Shown here: positions 59,301 through 64,000 of the stretch, in pieces | Layout of the letters: each line of letters begins with the position of its first letter | Numbering within the stretch: position 1 is the stretch's first letter | From: Alnus glutinosa | Lineage: Eukaryota > Streptophyta > Magnoliopsida > Fagales > Betulaceae | Direction: 5' to 3' | DNA length: 64,000 nt | Assembly (NCBI RefSeq): GCF_958979055.1 | Contig: NC_084887.1 | Coordinates: forward strand, 38,195,120 to 38,259,119 | Position numbers and translations under genes: made by a program | Notes under the pieces: model-generated | The model's database searches: none | Seen by the model: the letters and a program-made list of their open reading frames with translations, nothing else | What the model was told of the DNA's origin: nothing

Positions 59301-62300
59301 CGTTCTCCTGGAAGAGGTCTTCTTCTTTTTGGTCCACCTGTAAGTGCTGAATCCAATTAAACAGGTGCATTTTGTAAATGTAAATGGCTTATAATCTATA
59401 TGAGTGGCTGTCATGTTTTAGGGAACAGGAAAAACAATGATTGGGAAAGCCATAGCTGGAGAGGCAAAAGCAACCTTTTTCTACATATCTGCCAGTTCAT
59501 TAACAAGCAAGTGGGTATGTGTTATTTGTGTTGACTTTAGCATGGTCATGGTTCAATGAAAAAAAAATTCTGATTTTGTTTTGGGAATATGTCATGATAA
59601 ACAGAACTTGAGATACATTACTATAATTATAATTAGATTCTTATAGTAATCTTGATTTTCCTTATTTCTGAATTATTTACATAATCAATGTTGAAATCCT
59701 TTTCTTTACAGTTGTATTGTCCTTTGTAGAGGATACTTTTTGGATATCTAACATTTTGACTGATGACTGTAGATCGGTGAGGGTGAAAAGCTAGTGAGAG
59801 CCCTTTTTGGTGTTGCCTGTTGTCGTCAGCCAGCTGTGATTTTTGTTGATGAAATTGATTCACTTCTTTCTCAGGTAAGGTATATTCTTGCCCTTTAGAC
59901 AGTCATGAAGTTGTGCTATAAGCCACTCCTATGCATACTACGTTAATTCCCTTGCACAGGCCTGCAAAATCATAAAAGTTCAGTCATGTAGGTGAATAAC
60001 TTTGGTTAGTTGCTTTTGCTTAATCTTGGACCTTGGAAGGTGCTCCCCATATACATGAAGGTTCATCACATGCAATTTATCAGTATGCACTTCGAGGACT
60101 GTACTTATGGTTATCTGAATGACTAGTACAAGTTTATGATTACCTCAATCACTATTCCTTGCTTGTAATTACATTTTGGTGATAAATTTTGTTATGATTG
60201 CAGCGTAAGTCAGAAGGTGAACACGAATCAAGTAGACGACTTAAAACACAGTTCCTGATTGAAATGGAAGGCTTCGACAGCGGCAGTGAGCAGATTCTGC
60301 TAATAGGTAACTTGTTGAATACCTGAATTCAGTTATCTCATTTTTTAATGCTATTTCTAAATTATGTGAAGGTTTCTTAAAATCTGTAGTTTACATCTGA
60401 GAAACTTAGTTTATTTCTGCAAGCTTTAACTTTAATTCAATGTTTCATTTTGTTCTGTTTTGCGGAGTAATTCAATGTTTTATTAGCTTGCTAATATTTT
60501 CCTTTTCCAATGGTTATTACTTATTACTGAGCTAATCAAACTATATGAGTTATACAGCCAGCCCCATGGAACCAAGTTTTGGGGCTTAATTGTACCATTT
60601 TCAGTTTGGTGGGGGTTAAGTGTAATACCCAGGAAAAATAAAATTAAGGAAAAAAAGGATAATAATCAGAAAGTTGGGAAAAAAAAAAATGGACTTCGTT
60701 CGAACAAGAGATGTTCATTTGAACATGATCGGGTGCCACATCAACATACCACGTCTGATGCCACGTATCAAGTCAAATGCCGCGTCAGATGACAGCTTTT
60801 CTAATATAGCTAAGAAAATGATCTCATTTTAACAAGACACGTGTCACATGCAAAATTAGCCAAGGTGGAAACTCAACGCTTAGATAGGCTCGTTCGAACA
60901 AGATTGGAAAATGTCTATAAATCCCGGTCCTTGGAATGTAAAATCAAAATTCTCATTCCTTTGTCTTCTAACACCTAGAGACAGATTTTAGAAAGTATTT
61001 AAACTGAGATAAAGAGAGAGAAGCTTGGAGAGATCTAGAGAGAAGGAAATCTTGAAGAAAGCTCAGAGAGGTAAAAAATCTACCTAACTCTCTCTCCATT
61101 CACTTAAGTTTTTATTATGTTCTGCTAATTAAATGTGGATTATGTTATCACATTAGAGTTTATGATGCTTAAATTTCATTAGAATTATTAATAGTAAATA
61201 AAGCAGGAAACTAGGATTTTGATTCAAATGAATAAATTTTGATGGTACATTGGGTATTTTGGAATGCATAATCAGTTGATTATGATCATATGATATGGAT
61301 GAGGAGATTGGCGATGAGAAAATTTGGGTTCGAAATGACTTTTACGATGAAAATTTTGAGACAAGAAATTCTCGTTCGAACAAGACAGGGTTCGTTAAAA
61401 TGAGATAGTAACAAAATGTCTCGTTTGATGCTCGGTCACAGGCCGTTCAAATGAGACAACCCAAAATCAAAAAATTAGGGTTTTCTCGAGGAAATAGGTT
61501 GTTTAGGACTAGATGAAGTGTTAGGATTTCAAAGAAGGAGAATCCTAACTATTGAACATAATGTATTGCAAACGGGTACGTGATACAGAGTAAACGTTAG
61601 CAAAGGTTTAAGCAGAACAGGTAAGTAAATCCCTTTACCATGTGTAAGCAAATCATTTAACCATTTGGAATGTTCAATATGTTTTTACATGCATCTGTAA
61701 GTAATCTTGTTACCTGCGGTGACAATAATGTTTTATCATGCATAGTTCTAATTGTGGATATGAGCTTGATGATTGAGAACAAGGTTTTTAAAAGAGAACA
61801 TAGTACAAAGAAAGTTTTAAGAAAACTAGTTTTCAAAGAAACAATTTTATGTAAGTAAGAAAAGTACAAAGGTTTCATAAAGTTAACCAAAGGCAAAAAC
61901 CCATTTTCGATCGGGGATTATACATTCGAAATTTGAGGTTGAGCAGGGGTAGTGCACTCAACGTGCCCAATTCAAATAGGGTTAATCATTCGACGCCCAA
62001 GGTTGAACGGAGTGGTGTGCTTAACAAGCCCAATCTGTATGGGGTTAATCAACGGAGCCCTAGTTTAGCGGGGCGATATGCTCGACCCTTTAGGTTGAAT
62101 GGGGGAAGACATTCAACTAGCCCAATCCGTATAGGGTCAAACTGTGGAGCCCTAGTTGAGTGGGGTGGTGAGCTCGACCCTTTTGGGTGAATGGGGGAGG
62201 ACATTCAACACTGCCAGGTTGAACATGGTAGTAAGTTCGACATAGGCCAAGGGACAGGACTAGTTAAGTAACATAATAATTTTCAGTATTCTACTTATAT

Positions 62301-63787
62301 ATGAATTGTGATTGGTTTTTTATGCATTATCTGCCCACAAATGATTTGAAAGGATCAGTATGTACATGTGTTGGGAAGTTTTGACAAAAAGAAAGAAGAA
62401 AAGTCTCTCATTTTCTGATTCTAGGAAAAAGGATTTGTACACAACAGAGGGAAATTTTAAAGAGGGCTTAAGTACACGCACAATATGTTGCTTGTATTTA
62501 CTTACTAAATTGTGGACTCACAGTTCCATCTATTCGGGAGTGCCCGACAACTGCTTGGACTTCTATCCATAGGGTTTGAGGTAGACTTAGTATTTTGGTG
62601 ACCCAGACAAAGATTTGACTAACGACCGATCAAGTTTGGATTAGTTAGCGATGGTATCTTTTGGTTGTATAGAAAGCATTAACAATGTAAATGTAATAGT
62701 AGATTGTACATATGAAACAGAGTTGTACGAGATGTGTGAATAAATATAATTAGGGTTTTAGTTAAAGCTTTGGTATTATTCTTACAGTTATAGTTCAATT
62801 AATTTTTCGCTACAATTTTAATGTCAAGTCATAGTGGTAGCGCCACATGGAATTTACATATGTAGAGGAAAAACAGAAGAAGAAAAGAAGGTAGGTGAAT
62901 ACATTAAGTATATTTGTTTATGTTCTACAATGCTACTCTTCAAAAGTATTTTCTTTTTGGACTAACTACTCTCTCAGTCTCTCTTTTTGGATAAGGTTGG
63001 ACTCACTAGTCTCATGTCTCTATTACACTATTTTTTTTTTTATGGCAATTGCACTATCATTTTTACTAATGGTTAATTTTTCCAGGAGCAACAAATCGAC
63101 CACAAGAACTTGATGAAGCAGCACGGAGGCGGCTTACCAAGAGACTATATATCCCTCTACCTTCATCAGGTGCAATTTATAATTCTCAGCTCTTTTAGTG
63201 TTGATTAAAGCTATGGTTTTGTGGCTAACCATCTGACATTGTCAATGAAGAAGCAAGAGCCTGGATTATACATAATCTCCTAAAGAAGGACGGACTGTTC
63301 GAGCTTTCAGAGGAGGAAATTGGTACCATTTGCAATATGACTGAAGGTATCTACTCTACTACATACTATACAGGTTAAATTCATTTGGTTCTCTAAGTAG
63401 TCTGACTGTTGCTTTGAAGTTTCCAATCTGATTGTGAGGTTTCCTTGCTTGACAATTTTCTTTTACAGGGTATTCGGGGTCGGACATGAAAAACCTAGTG
63501 AAGGATGCATCTATGGGTCCACTTAGAGAGGCTCTAACGCAAGGCATAGAAATTACAAAGCTAAAAAAGGATGATATGCGGCCAGTAACCCTTCAGGTAA
63601 TAAAAAGCACCATGCATAACCCATAAAACGTTTGGTATATTTCTTCTGCCGAGTTGTTTGAGATCCTTTTGCTCATTTCATATAGGACTTCGAGAATGCA
63701 TTGCAAGAGGTAAGGCCCTCAGTTTCCTTGAATGAACTTGGTACATATGATGAATGGAACAAGCAATTTGGAAGCTTATCACTCTAG
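56310..63787 (+). CDS. FIGL1: FIDGETIN-like 1 AAA ATPase
   Basis: Thirteen exons: 56310-56662, 57222-57348, 57474-57839, 58278-58516, 58990-59117, 59221-59339, 59422-59514, 59773-59874, 60204-60306, 63086-63169, 63251-63346, 63469-63596, 63686-63787, giving 679 residues. The N-terminal half (1 to about 390) is polar and poorly ordered after a helical start. The AAA+ module follows: Walker A GPPGTGKT (442-449), Walker B VIFVDEID (497-504; D501 and E502), sensor-1 ATNRP, arginine-finger region DEAARRR, and a C-terminal Vps4-type tail ending near [12 protein letters not shown]. In plants and animals FIGL1 restrains RAD51/DMC1 strand exchange and so limits meiotic crossovers. In Arabidopsis it is At3g27120 (recollection). 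Intron 9 is enlarged by a solo LTR. The ATG at 56310 was chosen because the protein frame runs on from it and its context is good; no in-frame upstream ATG extends it. Confidence 0.92.
60621..62903 (+). mobile_element. Solo LTR, large Ty3/Gypsy type, in FIGL1 intron 9
   Basis: 2,283 bp, TGTAATACCC...GTGAATACA, bounded by exact 5-bp target duplications TTAAG (60616-60620 and 62904-62908). No internal domain, primer site or protein coding. A TATA-like CTATAAATCCC at 60915 followed by an AGAG-rich leader resembles an LTR promoter. The interior holds imperfect repeats of about 90-100 bp at 61936-62212. Most likely left by LTR-LTR recombination of a Gypsy element. Strand is inferred from the TG/CA ends and TATA position. 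Sublineage not determined. Confidence 0.75.
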
Positions 63788-64000
63788 CGTGAGTTTGATT
63801 AAAATGCAATGGGGAAAGAAGTTTGCAGCTTTTAAGCAGGCAGTTGGTGTTACCAAATCAATATCCATTGACCTGTATCTTGAGATGTGGGATCTGATCA
63901 ATTCACATAACAGTTTACTTTATCACAATAATGGTCCTAATTTTACTTGATTGCACGACCAACGAAGTGGGATATTAGTTTAGTCAGATACTAGTTTCTC
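63788..64000 (+). other. FIGL1 3' UTR / downstream region
   Basis: Sequence after the TAG stop. An open frame through it is fortuitous. No next gene begins before the window ends. Confidence 0.5.

Overview
This 64 kb window is nuclear DNA from a eudicot plant. The signs are spliced genes with GT-AG introns, plastid transit-like leaders, plant gene families (CLC nitrate transporter, GHS1-type plastid S21, a miR2111-targeted F-box/kelch gene, FIGL1), an endogenous caulimovirid, and plant retroelements such as TRIM/SMART elements and a Ty3/Gypsy chromovirus. A woody rosid is plausible from the repeat load, but I cannot name the species.

Layout. (1) 0.4-5.8 kb, plus strand: a 15-exon plastid-type RNA uracil-C5 methyltransferase with a [4Fe-4S] motif. 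(2) 6.2-10.1 kb, minus: a six-exon CLC-a/b type tonoplast nitrate/proton exchanger. (3) 12.3-14.6 kb, plus: a three-exon DUF271/GT77-like nucleotide-diphospho-sugar transferase. (4) 16.0-17.6 kb, minus: plastid ribosomal protein bS21 (GHS1 type). (5) 17.6-33 kb: intergenic DNA with non-LTR copies, a SMART element, a broken endogenous florendovirus-like pararetrovirus (about 25.0-30.1 kb) set between two TA-dinucleotide tracts, and MITEs. (6) 33.2-34.4 kb, plus: F-box/kelch gene with an intact miR2111 site. (7) 35.7-48.8 kb: a rearranged segmental duplication. It holds a functional-looking cytochrome b561 gene on the minus strand (45.0-46.7 kb) and an inverted, truncated copy on the plus strand whose second exon is split by a young chromovirus (38.7-44.4 kb). 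Flanking non-coding DNA is duplicated in direct orientation, and the two copies serve as empty-site controls for several insertions. (8) 49.8-51.7 kb, plus: SWP73/BAF60 chromatin-remodelling subunit. (9) 52.2 kb, minus: tRNA-Pro(UGG). (10) 52.9-54.9 kb: a small, very young non-autonomous LTR element whose interior is largely an array of about 17 short hairpins. (11) 56.3-63.8 kb, plus: 13-exon FIGL1 AAA ATPase with a 2.3 kb solo LTR in intron 9.

The genes do not form a pathway. As I recall the Arabidopsis map, the order methyltransferase - CLC-b - GHS1/S21 - miR2111 F-box - FIGL1 matches a short stretch of chromosome 3 (At3g27180 to At3g27120), and the sugar transferase sits next to CLC-a in the sister block (At5g40890/At5g40900). 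So this window looks like an unfractionated ancestral block invaded by repeats.

Exon coordinates were read by hand from splice signals and frame. Each multi-exon model given below sums to a whole number of codons.
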